64,000 nt of DNA, taken from NCBI RefSeq assembly GCF_025999095.1, contig NZ_AP024678.1, forward strand, positions 496,001 to 560,000, written 5' to 3'. The notes beneath the pieces are model-generated. The model was not told the DNA's origin. It did not search any database and saw only the letters and a list, made by a program, of their open reading frames with translations. Shown one piece after another: positions 56,717 through 64,000 of this stretch. The number at the start of each line of letters is the position of its first letter. Position 1 is the stretch's first letter. Origin of the DNA: Thermosynechococcus sp. Its GTDB lineage: Bacteria; Cyanobacteriota; Cyanobacteriia; Thermosynechococcales; Thermosynechococcaceae. A program made the position numbers and the translations under genes.

Positions 56717-57648
56717 GAGGTCGCCAACTGAATGCCGTGGGGACAGCACTCACATACCCATAGATCAAGGTCGGGGTCTGGTAGGGCGCGCCGTACCCGT
56801 TGCATGATCCTGTAGCCCTCATCGGCAGAGGGCGCTAGGGCAAAAACCGTTGGCCCGGATCCCGACATCATGCTGGCGATCGCCCCCGTAGCGAGGAATT
56901 GCTCCTTTAGCTCTGCCACCAAGGGATAGCGGGGCAACACTACTTTCTCTAAATCATTACGGAGGTTGGCGGCCAATTGGGCGATATCACGCTGCTGAAT
57001 GGCCTGTAATAGGATTGCGGATCCCCCCTCCTGGCGGGCTTTTTCCTGCTCACTGGGGGTTTGGGCATAGGTGGCGGCAAATTCCTGCCGATAGGTTTGA
57101 TAGGCCCAAGGGGTAGCCACACTTAGGGAGCGATACTTCCCTAGAATCACAGTTAATCCCTGTAAATCCGCCAGGGGAGTCAACTGTTCACCGCGCCCTA
57201 AAGCCAGGGCAGTACCCCCCTGCAGACAGAAGGGAACATCGGCCCCCAATTGCGCTGCAAAGGCTTGCAATTCTTCTTGGGTCAATCCCAACTGCCACAG
57301 GAGATCTAAGCCCACGAGTACCGCTGCTGCATTGGTTGACCCTCCCGCCAAGCCCGCCCCCAGAGGAATCCGTTTTTCAATGAAAATTTCAATACCATCG
57401 CGATCGGGAAAATGCTGCTGGAGCAATGCCGCGGCTTTGTAGGCAAGATTTCGTTGATCGCAGGGAACAGCGGGGTTCGTGCAATGAACCTTAATCTCGC
57501 GATCGCGCCGAGGGATGAGTTCAATGCGATCCATGAGGGAAACCGCCTGCATGACCATGACCAGCTCGTGGTAACCACTACCATCCAAACAGTTGCCAAT
57601 AATTTGTAAAAAGAGATTAATTTTGGCAGGCGCCAGCAGACGATACAC
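56713..57648 (-). CDS. ispE: 4-diphosphocytidyl-2-C-methyl-D-erythritol kinase
   Basis: 311 residues from a GTG (YRLLAPAKINLFLQIIG). GHMP kinase: AKINLFL, the ATP-binding IPLGAGLAGGSTNAAAVL, and SMMSGSGPTVFAL. It catalyses the ATP-dependent step of the MEP isoprenoid pathway feeding chlorophyll and carotenoids. Convergent with the sigma gene, 4-bp overlap. Confidence 0.95.
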   Translation of the reverse strand: MYRLLAPAKINLFLQIIGNCLDGSGYHELVMVMQAVSLMDRIELIPRRDREIKVHCTNPAVPCDQRNLAYKAAALLQQHFPDRDGIEIFIEKRIPLGAGLAGGSTNAAAVLVGLDLLWQLGLTQEELQAFAAQLGADVPFCLQGGTALALGRGEQLTPLADLQGLTVILGKYRSLSVATPWAYQTYRQEFAATYAQTPSEQEKARQEGGSAILLQAIQQRDIAQLAANLRNDLEKVVLPRYPLVAELKEQFLATGAIASMMSGSGPTVFALAPSADEGYRIMQRVRRALPDPDLDLWVCECCPHGIQLATS

Positions 57649-57730
57649 GTAACCCCATCCTCACAACCACCTCGTTCAATAGCATATTATTCTTCTATTA
57701 CTGTTTGGCAGGCTCTAACGAGAAGTCCCC

Positions 57731-58585
57731 ATGGTGTTGGCACGCATGATTGAACTGTTGCAGTTGCCCTTTATGCAGCGAGCACTGTGGGCAGGCATCT
57801 TTACGGGAGGGATGGCGGGTGCCCTCGGCAGCTTTACCATCCTGCGGCAACTGTCCTTTTTTAGTGATGCTTTGGGGCATTCGGCACTACTGGGAATTAG
57901 TTTAGGGATTATTCTGGGGCTGAATCCGTCCGTGATGTTGCTGCCCTTTGCGGTGGTTTTTGCCCTTGGTGTCACCTATTTGCTCGAGCATGCCCGGCTG
58001 TGGACCGATGCCCTCTTGAATATCATCTATTCAGGATCGTTGGCACTGGCGGTGGTGCTGCTTAGTTTGAGCGATCGCTACCAAGGGGGGTTGAATAACC
58101 TACTGTTTGGCGATATTTTGGCGGTGCGCCCAGCCGATCTGGTTATGAGTGGCACACTCTGCACCCTTGTTGGCATTTTCATCCTGCTCACGTTACGGGT
58201 GCAATTGTTAATCACGGTGAATGAGGCTTTGGCAGTGGCCCAGGGGGCGGCAGTGAGAACGCAGCGTTTACTCTTTATTACCCTATTAGCCTTGGTGGTG
58301 GCAGTCTCCATTAAAACAGTAGGGGTACTCCTGATCAGTGCCTTTGTCGTCATCCCCGCCTGTGGTGCCCGCCTTTGGAGTCGGCAATTTTCGCAGTACG
58401 TGGTTTTGGCAGCCCTAGTGGGGGTGGGCAGTGCCATTGTCGGCATGTTCGTGTCAGCAGGCATGAATTGGCCCTCTGGGCCCAGTATTGTTGTCTGTCA
58501 ACTGGCGTTCTTTTTAATCTCAATTGCGCTTAACTCACTGCCAGGGGCGTGGGTCCATAGAGGGCAGAAATCTCCAACAAGCTAA
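57731..58585 (+). CDS. Metal-type ABC transporter permease (ZnuB-like), without its partners
   Basis: 284 residues with about eight hydrophobic segments. Family motifs [34 protein letters not shown] and [22 protein letters not shown] are typical of Zn/Mn uptake permeases. The expected solute-binding lipoprotein and ATPase are not adjacent; the gene stands alone between ispE and tsaD, and overlaps tsaD by 56 bp on the opposite strand. The metal (zinc, manganese or other) cannot be read from sequence. Confidence 0.9.
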   Translation: MVLARMIELLQLPFMQRALWAGIFTGGMAGALGSFTILRQLSFFSDALGHSALLGISLGIILGLNPSVMLLPFAVVFALGVTYLLEHARLWTDALLNIIYSGSLALAVVLLSLSDRYQGGLNNLLFGDILAVRPADLVMSGTLCTLVGIFILLTLRVQLLITVNEALAVAQGAAVRTQRLLFITLLALVVAVSIKTVGVLLISAFVVIPACGARLWSRQFSQYVVLAALVGVGSAIVGMFVSAGMNWPSGPSIVVCQLAFFLISIALNSLPGAWVHRGQKSPTS

Positions 58586-59591
58586 GGCGTGAACGCGCGG
58601 TTAAGTCTAAGGGGGAGCGATCGCCCCGCTGGAAATGGTCGACCGCCGCACAGCCAATCATTGCCGCATTATCGGTACACAGCCGCAGGGGCGGAAAAAT
58701 TAACCGTAGGCCCAAGGGTTCAGCAGCCGCAGTGAGGTGTTGTCGCAGGCCAGAATTTGCCGCGACTCCTCCCCCAATGGCGAGGGTTTGGAAGCCATGA
58801 TCCACCGCTGCCGCGATCGCCCGCTTGGTCAAGGCCTGGGCCACAGCCTTCTGAAAACTGGCCGCGAGGTCAGCCACCGGCAACTCAGTATGGCTTTGAC
58901 GCAGCTCCTCCACCAGCCGTGCCACTGCCGTTTTCAGGCCACTAAAACTGGAATCGTAGGGATGCACCTTGCCATCTGGGAGGCGGATATTTCCCTCTGG
59001 TAGATCAAAGGCCTCTGGATTCCCCTGCTGGGCCCAGCGATCGAGGACTGGTCCCCCCGGATACCCCAAGCCCAGTAGGCGGGCTACCTTATCGTAGGCT
59101 TCCCCTGCTGCATCATCCCGCGTTTGCCCCAAAAGCTGGTACTCGCCACAGCCATAAACGCCAATGAGACTGGTATGCCCACCAGAGACCAAAAGGCAGA
59201 GAAAGGGTGGTTCAAGGGTTGGGTCCGCCAAGTAGGAGGCATAGAGGTGGCCTTCAAGGTGGTGAATTCCCAAGAGGGGTTTTTGCTGCACAAGGGCAAG
59301 GGTTTTGGCGGCCGTAACCCCAATAAGCAGTGACCCTACCAAGCCGGGGGCACAGGTGACGGCAATGGCATCAATGGCAGACCAATGGCAACCAGCCTCG
59401 TCCATCGCTGTTGTGATGACCGCATTAATGTTTTCGAGATGGGCACGGGCGGCAACTTCCGGCACCACACCGCCAAAGGGTTGATGGGCGCGCACTTGGG
59501 AGGCAATCACATTACTTTCAATGGCGCGATCGCGCACTACGGCAGCAGCCGTTTCATCGCAACTGGTTTCAATGGCCAGAATTCTTACCAT
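58530..59591 (-). CDS. tsaD: tRNA N6-threonylcarbamoyl-adenosine synthase subunit TsaD
   Basis: 353 residues. TsaD transfers threonylcarbamoyl to A37 of ANN-decoding tRNAs. The metal histidines H111 and H115 are in [22 protein letters not shown] and GGHTSLIGV are typical of the ASKHA-fold family. The 3' end overlaps the ABC permease gene by 56 bp convergently, a long overlap for this window. Confidence 0.96.
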   Translation of the reverse strand: MVRILAIETSCDETAAAVVRDRAIESNVIASQVRAHQPFGGVVPEVAARAHLENINAVITTAMDEAGCHWSAIDAIAVTCAPGLVGSLLIGVTAAKTLALVQQKPLLGIHHLEGHLYASYLADPTLEPPFLCLLVSGGHTSLIGVYGCGEYQLLGQTRDDAAGEAYDKVARLLGLGYPGGPVLDRWAQQGNPEAFDLPEGNIRLPDGKVHPYDSSFSGLKTAVARLVEELRQSHTELPVADLAASFQKAVAQALTKRAIAAAVDHGFQTLAIGGGVAANSGLRQHLTAAAEPLGLRLIFPPLRLCTDNAAMIGCAAVDHFQRGDRSPLDLTARSRLSLLEISALYGPTPLAVS

Positions 59592-59713
59592 CGAGCAGAC
59601 TTGGGCCTCAACCTAGAGCCTCTCTTAAGTCTAACCTGTTTTTCAAATAAACTTGTTGAGGGGTGTTTCCGCAATGCCGTGAATTCTTGGGGTTTCAAGC
59701 CGCGCTACGGTGA

Positions 59714-59729
59714 AGATTCCTAAGAATCT
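59714..59729. promoter_or_regulatory. Palindrome upstream of the Rrf2 regulator
   Basis: AGATTC (59714-59719), CTAA, GAATCT (59724-59729) is a perfect 6-bp inverted repeat 78 bp upstream of the GTG at 59807, followed by TATACT at 59755-59760 as a -10 candidate. It could be an autoregulatory operator. Confidence 0.4.
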
Positions 59730-59806
59730 CCTAAATCCCGATCAAGAACTAGGATATACTATGGGTTAGGCAATCTGCTCAATGTCGTGCGTGGGCCAAA
59801 TGTCTT

Positions 59807-60244
59807 GTGGAACTGTCTGCCAAAAGTGAGTACGCCCTCTTGGCGCTCTTGGAAATGTCAGCGGCCTATGAACAGGCGGAGCCGCTACAAATTCGCCAAA
59901 TTGCTGCCATGCACAACATTCCCGATCGCTATCTGGAGCAACTGATGGCAACCCTCCGCCGCAAGGGTCTCATTCGCAGTCAGCGGGGTGCACGGGGTGG
60001 CTACTTGCTGGCAAAAGCACCTTGGCAAATCTCAATTTTAGACGTGCTCAACTGTATTGAGGGAATCGAGTCCAAGCTGGCGCAAAAGCTGCCCGACAAC
60101 GGTGATCTGGAACGTAGCTTGATCCGCTCAGTGTGGCTTGAGGCCTGTGAAGCGGCCAAGGATGTCTTGAAAAAGCACACCCTTCAGGATTTGTGCGATC
60201 GCCGGCAGGCTTACCAGCAAGTGGATGTCATGTACTACATCTAG
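59807..60244 (+). CDS. Rrf2-family transcriptional regulator
   Basis: 145 residues from a GTG. An N-terminal winged helix (KSEYALLALLEMSAAY...LQIRQIAAMHNIPDRYLEQLMATLRRKGLIRSQRGARGGYLL) is typical of Rrf2. The cysteines (C83, C114, C130) are not spaced like the cluster ligands of IscR, so it is probably an apo regulator of the CymR type. cysK lies 64 bp downstream on the same strand, fitting the known CymR-CysK partnership in which cysteine synthase modulates the regulator. Confidence 0.88.
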   Translation: MELSAKSEYALLALLEMSAAYEQAEPLQIRQIAAMHNIPDRYLEQLMATLRRKGLIRSQRGARGGYLLAKAPWQISILDVLNCIEGIESKLAQKLPDNGDLERSLIRSVWLEACEAAKDVLKKHTLQDLCDRRQAYQQVDVMYYI

Positions 60245-60308
60245 GCTGGGGCTGGCATTCATCGGATTTTCCTAACCTTTTTGTCTTGAATTGGAGATTG
60301 ACACCCCC

Positions 60309-61274
60309 ATGAATATTGCCCCCGATATTACTGCCCTCATTGGTCGGACGCCCCTCGTACGCCTGAACCGCATTCCCCAGGCGGAGGGCTGTGTTGCAGA
60401 AATTGTTGTCAAGCTAGAGAGCATGAATCCTGCGGCCTCGGTTAAGGATCGCATTGGCCTCAGTATGATTCAGGAAGCAGAAGCAGCGGGTCTCATTGCC
60501 CCTGGTAAAACGGTTTTGGTGGAGCCGACATCGGGAAATACCGGGATTGCCTTGGCAATGGTAGCAGCCGCAAAGGGCTACCGGTTGATTCTCACCATGC
60601 CAGAAACCATGAGTGCAGAGCGCCGAGCCATGCTGCGGGCCTATGGAGCAGAGCTGGATTTGACCCCCGGCACCGAAGGGATGAGTGGCGCTATTCGTCG
60701 TGCTGAAGAGATTACTGCCTCCCTTGAAAATGCTTTCATGTTACAACAGTTCAAAAATCCCGCCAATCCAAAGATTCACCGTGAAACCACTGCCCTCGAA
60801 ATTTGGCAAGATACGGACGGCCAAGTCGATATTTTGGTGGCTGGCGTTGGTACGGGGGGCACGATTACGGGGGTGGCAGAAGTGATCAAAGCCAAGAAGC
60901 CTACCTTTCAGGCGATCGCCGTCGAACCCAGCAATAGCCCCGTTCTTTCAGGAGGCAAACCGGGACCCCACAAAATTCAAGGCATTGGTGCTGGCTTTGT
61001 ACCCCCCGTTCTCAAACGAGAACTGATTGATGAAGTCATCCCTGTCTCCGACGATCAAGCCATCCATTTTGGTCGCCGCTTAGCCCGTGAGGAAGGCCTC
61101 CTCTCAGGAATTTCCAGCGGGGCTGCCCTTTGTGCGGCTATTCAGGTGGCTCAACGTCCTGAAAATGCCGGTAAGTTAATTGTCATGGTGCAGCCGAGTT
61201 TTGGCGAGCGCTACTTGACCACTCCCCTGTTTCAGGATGCCCTGCCCTTGGTACCCAGTTACTTGCAAAGTTAG
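60309..61274 (+). CDS. cysK: Cysteine synthase (O-acetylserine sulfhydrylase)
   Basis: 321 residues from the ATG at 60309 ([17 protein letters not shown]); an upstream ATG at 60291 adds six. PLP lysine K46 in [10 protein letters not shown], the phosphate loop in [12 protein letters not shown] and SSGAALCA are all present. It makes cysteine from O-acetylserine and sulfide. Paired with the Rrf2-type regulator upstream. Confidence 0.96.
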   Translation: MNIAPDITALIGRTPLVRLNRIPQAEGCVAEIVVKLESMNPAASVKDRIGLSMIQEAEAAGLIAPGKTVLVEPTSGNTGIALAMVAAAKGYRLILTMPETMSAERRAMLRAYGAELDLTPGTEGMSGAIRRAEEITASLENAFMLQQFKNPANPKIHRETTALEIWQDTDGQVDILVAGVGTGGTITGVAEVIKAKKPTFQAIAVEPSNSPVLSGGKPGPHKIQGIGAGFVPPVLKRELIDEVIPVSDDQAIHFGRRLAREEGLLSGISSGAALCAAIQVAQRPENAGKLIVMVQPSFGERYLTTPLFQDALPLVPSYLQS

Positions 61275-61481
61275 GCACAATTGCGTTTACACTCCCAGGG
61301 CGTCACATCTCCCTTGAACGCCAAATTGGCATTTGGGAAGCTGGGCAATCATCAGCCTAGCTGAGGACAAGCCACAGCTGCCCCTGTAATGATAGCCTTG
61401 GGAGATATAGCTATCCCAACAAAGAATGAGAGACTATCCAGCACAATACCAGCACACTAATCGCGAATCACCTCATAACAC
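61275..61481. other. Gap between cysK and the GT2 relic
   Basis: About 207 bp with no reading frame of note on either strand and no clear terminator. It presumably represents eroded DNA at the edge of the decayed region 61.3-62.3 kb. Confidence 0.5.
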
Positions 61482-61800
61482 TTATCTGTTTTTTCGGCTG
61501 ATGCCCCTCTGGTGAAGGGCGTAACTCATCCTGAAAATTTGTACCTGAAATCGCTGGGCATGATCGATTAAACGGTCATCGGAGTGTGCAGCGACATCTG
61601 CCGCTAACGCCTCCCAAACCACTTTCCAAGGACAACGGGGGACCACCGTGGGCGCTGAGTTGTCTCACTTCAGCCACAGCAAATCGCCACTCGCATCTGT
61701 CGAGCCATCATCGACCACAATAATCTCATCCGCTGGACTGCTTTGTGCCCGTACACTTTCCACAGCTTTTATAAAGCTTTTATATTTATAGTATGTGGTG
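61482..61800 (-). pseudogene. Relic of a GT2 family glycosyltransferase
   Basis: The minus strand encodes SFIKAVESVRAQSSPADEIIVVDDGSTDASGDLL (about 61765-61665), the N-terminal nucleotide-binding strand and DDGSTD motif of family GT2. A TGA ends it, after which a shifted frame continues (AEVRQLSAHGGPP...) and the last part (VVWEALAADVAAHSDDRLIDHAQRFQVQIFRMSYALHQRGISRKNR) reaches a TAA at 61482. The catalytic middle is missing, so the gene is non-functional. The end pieces joining in one orientation suggest an internal deletion plus frameshift. Confidence 0.75.
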
Positions 61801-61873
61801 CTTTGGCAAGGATTTGCTCTTGGCCTACACGAGTCTCGTCGGGATTGCGCACTTGCCATAAACGGAGTTAGTG

Positions 61874-62293
61874 CTAGCTGGCGATCGCCTGTAGAATGCC
61901 CGAAGCTGCTTTCATGGCGGGGGTACCTGAGGGGCCATTCAGGTCTGGCCAGTCTGGGGTGTCTTGATAATGCTTGGCGAAGTTTAGTGCTCCCTTAGCT
62001 TCTGCGACGGCAATGGTGGGGTTCATCGGATCCGCGGAGAAATCACTACTGAGCGCTTCTGAACGGATGACCGCAGGAGAAATTGGCAACTCACTGTGGA
62101 GCCAGTCCTTGGTGGCGATCGCCCGCTGCTGAAAATCTTCGGTGTAAAGCAGTAGCACCTGTTTGATAGGGTGTTGCTTGTCTTGGACTAGAAACTTAGT
62201 GAGTGAGACAATTCAGCGTTCCTGATTGGTTTTCTCAGGGCAAGCATCCTGATCACCCACAAAAGCAAGCAAAATACTAGCCTTGGAGTCCAT
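61874..62293 (-). pseudogene. Relic of a CARF-like domain protein with an in-frame stop
   Basis: From an ATG at 62293 the minus strand reads MDSKASILLAFVGDQDACPEKTNQER, then a TGA, then IVSLTKFLVQDKQHPIKQVLLLYTEDFQQR, SADPMNPTIAVAEAKGALNFAKHYQ, DLNGPSGTPAMKAASGILQAIAS to a stop at 61874. Without the TGA it would be one frame of 139 codons. The signatures LAFVGDQD...T and N-x-SGTPxM, seen here as NGPSGTPAM, match a CARF (CRISPR-associated Rossmann) or RtcR-like sensor domain. Any effector domain is missing. Confidence 0.6.
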
Positions 62294-62329
62294 AGGAATT
62301 TTTTAAGATTTTTTGATTTGGCTAAGCAT

Positions 62330-63361
62330 CTATAGCCTTAGAATATGGCTGTGTCTGCAGCGATGCTGGTGCCATTGCCAAGCGTGGTGAATGATCTGCT
62401 CAATGTCGGGGTACTGGGGCTGCCAGCCTAGGATGCGACGGGCGCGATCGCTATTGGCAATGAGGATCGCGGGGTCTCCTGCCCGGCGATCGCCTTCAAT
62501 GACTGGAATCGAACAACCTGTGACCCTCTGAGCTGTTTCAATAATTTGCCGCACTGAAAACCCTTGGGCATTCCCCAAGTTAAAAATTTCCGAGTTGCCG
62601 CCGCTCAAGAGGTACTTTAATCCCAGCACATGGGCTTCGCTTAAGTCCACGACATGGACATAGTCGCGAATGCAAGTGCCATCGGGGGTAGGATAGTCTG
62701 TACCATAAATGGCGATGTGGGGGCGTCGTCCCATGGCTGCCTGCAAGACGAGTGGAATCAGATGGGTTTCTGGATGGTGATCTTCCCCTAGACGAGAGTG
62801 GGGATCCGCACCCGCGGCATTAAAATAGCGGAAAATCAAGGACTTGAGGCCGTAGGCACTGCCCATATCGGCAACTATTTGCTCCACCATCCACTTAGAG
62901 CGACCATAGGGATTAATGGGGGCACAGGGGCAGGTTTCGCAAATCGGTACCTCTGGAGGCAAGCCATAGACTGCGGCTGTGGAAGAAAAGATAAAATAGG
63001 GAATCTGGGCAGCCACCATCGCCTGTAAGAGGGTCAGGGCCCCATGGACGTTATTTTGATAAAAGCGATCGGGATAGCGGATAGACTCGCCCACCTCAAT
63101 GTAGGCAGCAAAATGCATCACTGCCGTCACAGGATAGGTTTGAAAAAGCCAATCTAAGAGGGGGCGATCGCCAATATCACCAACAATGAGTTCTGTTTTG
63201 AGGACCGACTCCACCAAGTCGCGGTGTCCCCGCTCCAGCGTATCTAAAATAAGCACTTGAAAGCCGGCCTGCTGGAGTGCCAAAACGGTATGACTACCGA
63301 TATAGCCCGCGCCCCCTGTCACCAGAATCAGCGGCGAATTATTATCATTGTTGGTTGTCAT
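62330..63361 (-). CDS. galE: UDP-glucose 4-epimerase
   Basis: 343 residues. Rossmann start [10 protein letters not shown] (about 15-24) and the catalytic pair Y151-x3-K155 in [13 protein letters not shown]; substrate loop [27 protein letters not shown]. It interconverts UDP-Glc and UDP-Gal for exopolysaccharide and glycolipid synthesis. It lies directly next to the GT2 relic region and is divergent from prfC. Confidence 0.95.
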   Translation of the reverse strand: MTTNNDNNSPLILVTGGAGYIGSHTVLALQQAGFQVLILDTLERGHRDLVESVLKTELIVGDIGDRPLLDWLFQTYPVTAVMHFAAYIEVGESIRYPDRFYQNNVHGALTLLQAMVAAQIPYFIFSSTAAVYGLPPEVPICETCPCAPINPYGRSKWMVEQIVADMGSAYGLKSLIFRYFNAAGADPHSRLGEDHHPETHLIPLVLQAAMGRRPHIAIYGTDYPTPDGTCIRDYVHVVDLSEAHVLGLKYLLSGGNSEIFNLGNAQGFSVRQIIETAQRVTGCSIPVIEGDRRAGDPAILIANSDRARRILGWQPQYPDIEQIIHHAWQWHQHRCRHSHILRL

Positions 63362-63405
63362 TAAAGCCTATCTGTTACACTAGGAGGACACCTACCGATT
63401 CTGCC

Positions 63406-64000
63406 ATGACCAGTGACTTGCACCATGAAATCACCCAAGAGGTGAAACGACGTCGTAATTTTGCCATTATTTCCCACCCAGATGCCGGGAAAACGACGCT
63501 CACAGAAAAGTTACTGCTCTACGGTGGTGCCATTCACGAGGCAGGAGCCGTCAAAGCACGGCGAGCTCAGCGCCAAGCTACCTCCGACTGGATGGCCATG
63601 GAGCAACAGCGGGGCATTTCGATTACCTCCACGGTCCTGCAGTTTGAATATCAAGGTTATCAGATTAACCTCCTGGATACCCCTGGTCACCAGGACTTCA
63701 GTGAAGATACCTATCGCACCCTGGCGGCGGCTGATAATGCAGTGATGCTTGTGGATGCGGCCAAGGGTCTAGAGCCCCAAACCCGCAAGCTCTTTCAAGT
63801 GTGCCAGTTGCGGGGTTTACCGATTTTTACCTTCATCAACAAGCTGGATCGGCCGGGGCGCCAGCCTCTGGAACTCATTGACGAAATTGAACAGGAGCTG
63901 GGGCTAATTCCCTATCCGGTGAACTGGCCGTTGGGAATGGGCGATCGCTTTCGTGGTGTCTATGATCGCCTGCGGCAGAACTTTCACTTCTTTGAGCGCA
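63406..64000 (+). CDS. prfC: Peptide chain release factor 3, cut by the right edge
   Basis: The ATG at 63406 opens a translational GTPase: G1 HPDAGKTT (24-31), the G2 region [17 protein letters not shown]3 [13 protein letters not shown], and NKLDRPG as G4. The pattern [21 protein letters not shown] is RF3, not EF-G. RF3 recycles class I release factors. 198 codons are present; the C-terminal part lies outside the window. It is divergent from galE. Confidence 0.95.
   Translation, partial: MTSDLHHEITQEVKRRRNFAIISHPDAGKTTLTEKLLLYGGAIHEAGAVKARRAQRQATSDWMAMEQQRGISITSTVLQFEYQGYQINLLDTPGHQDFSEDTYRTLAAADNAVMLVDAAKGLEPQTRKLFQVCQLRGLPIFTFINKLDRPGRQPLELIDEIEQELGLIPYPVNWPLGMGDRFRGVYDRLRQNFHFFER

Noticed and set aside
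61795-61998. Plus-strand ORF of 67 codons
   Set aside because: It lies opposite the CARF-like and GT2 relics and has no recognisable features.

Overview
The window is a compact, largely gene-dense stretch of a thermophilic unicellular cyanobacterial chromosome, almost certainly a Thermosynechococcus species. The reasons are a complete kaiA-kaiB-kaiC clock cluster whose KaiC is 518 residues with S431/T432, photosystem II factors (CyanoP, Psb28), the SufR repressor with its CAAC-N6-GTTG operators, a DHNA-CoA thioesterase for phylloquinone, DapL-type lysine synthesis, and the HIP1 octamer GCGATCGC scattered throughout genes and gaps. No rRNA, intact insertion sequence, prophage or CRISPR array is visible.

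Layout. 1-6.5 kb: a coiled-coil gene cut by the left edge, then rsmH, an FtsL-like protein and ftsI (a division/wall cluster), cyanoP, tRNA-Ala(CGC), and small cyanobacterial proteins. 6.5-11.3 kb: glgP, an unknown gene, then a decaying, poorly coding stretch with a frameshifted relic, an 86-residue membrane ORF and short tandem duplications. 11.3-19.5 kb: a TPR-CHAT protease-like protein, DUF58, a thioredoxin-like protein, recA, GNAT, a TPR protein and a CD225/dispanin protein. 19.5-36 kb: a mainly minus-strand block (nagA, ferredoxin, HerA-like ATPase, dacB, leuS, an orphan response regulator, initiator tRNA-Met, O-antigen ligase, dapL, alaS, pilD). 36-46 kb: a GGDEF relic, hemL, a degenerate histidine kinase with two receiver-like domains facing away from kaiA, kaiABC, nadK and a GAF/HD-GYP protein. 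46-61 kb: CPBP protease, ferredoxin, thioesterase, WD40, sufB/sufR, hydrolase, psb28, aroQ, yqeG, HNH, Crp, group 2 sigma factor, ispE, a metal ABC permease, tsaD, Rrf2 regulator and cysK. 61-64 kb: two relics (a GT2 glycosyltransferase and a CARF-like protein), galE, and the start of prfC.

How genes work together. KaiA, KaiB and KaiC form the post-translational oscillator; the neighbouring kinase-like protein with receiver-like domains resembles clock input/output architecture and deserves attention. SufR controls sufB through two operators in their shared promoter; sufB ends at a strong terminator, so sufC, sufD and sufS must lie elsewhere. The Rrf2 regulator next to cysK suggests cysteine-pool control.

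The most unusual material is the degenerate kinase beside kaiABC, the HD-GYP protein with a long CxxC-containing insertion, the TPR-CHAT gene beside a decayed region, and four relics of signalling, defence or surface genes (GGDEF, CARF, GT2, and an unknown frame at 10 kb). I did not find an unmistakable new multi-gene system.
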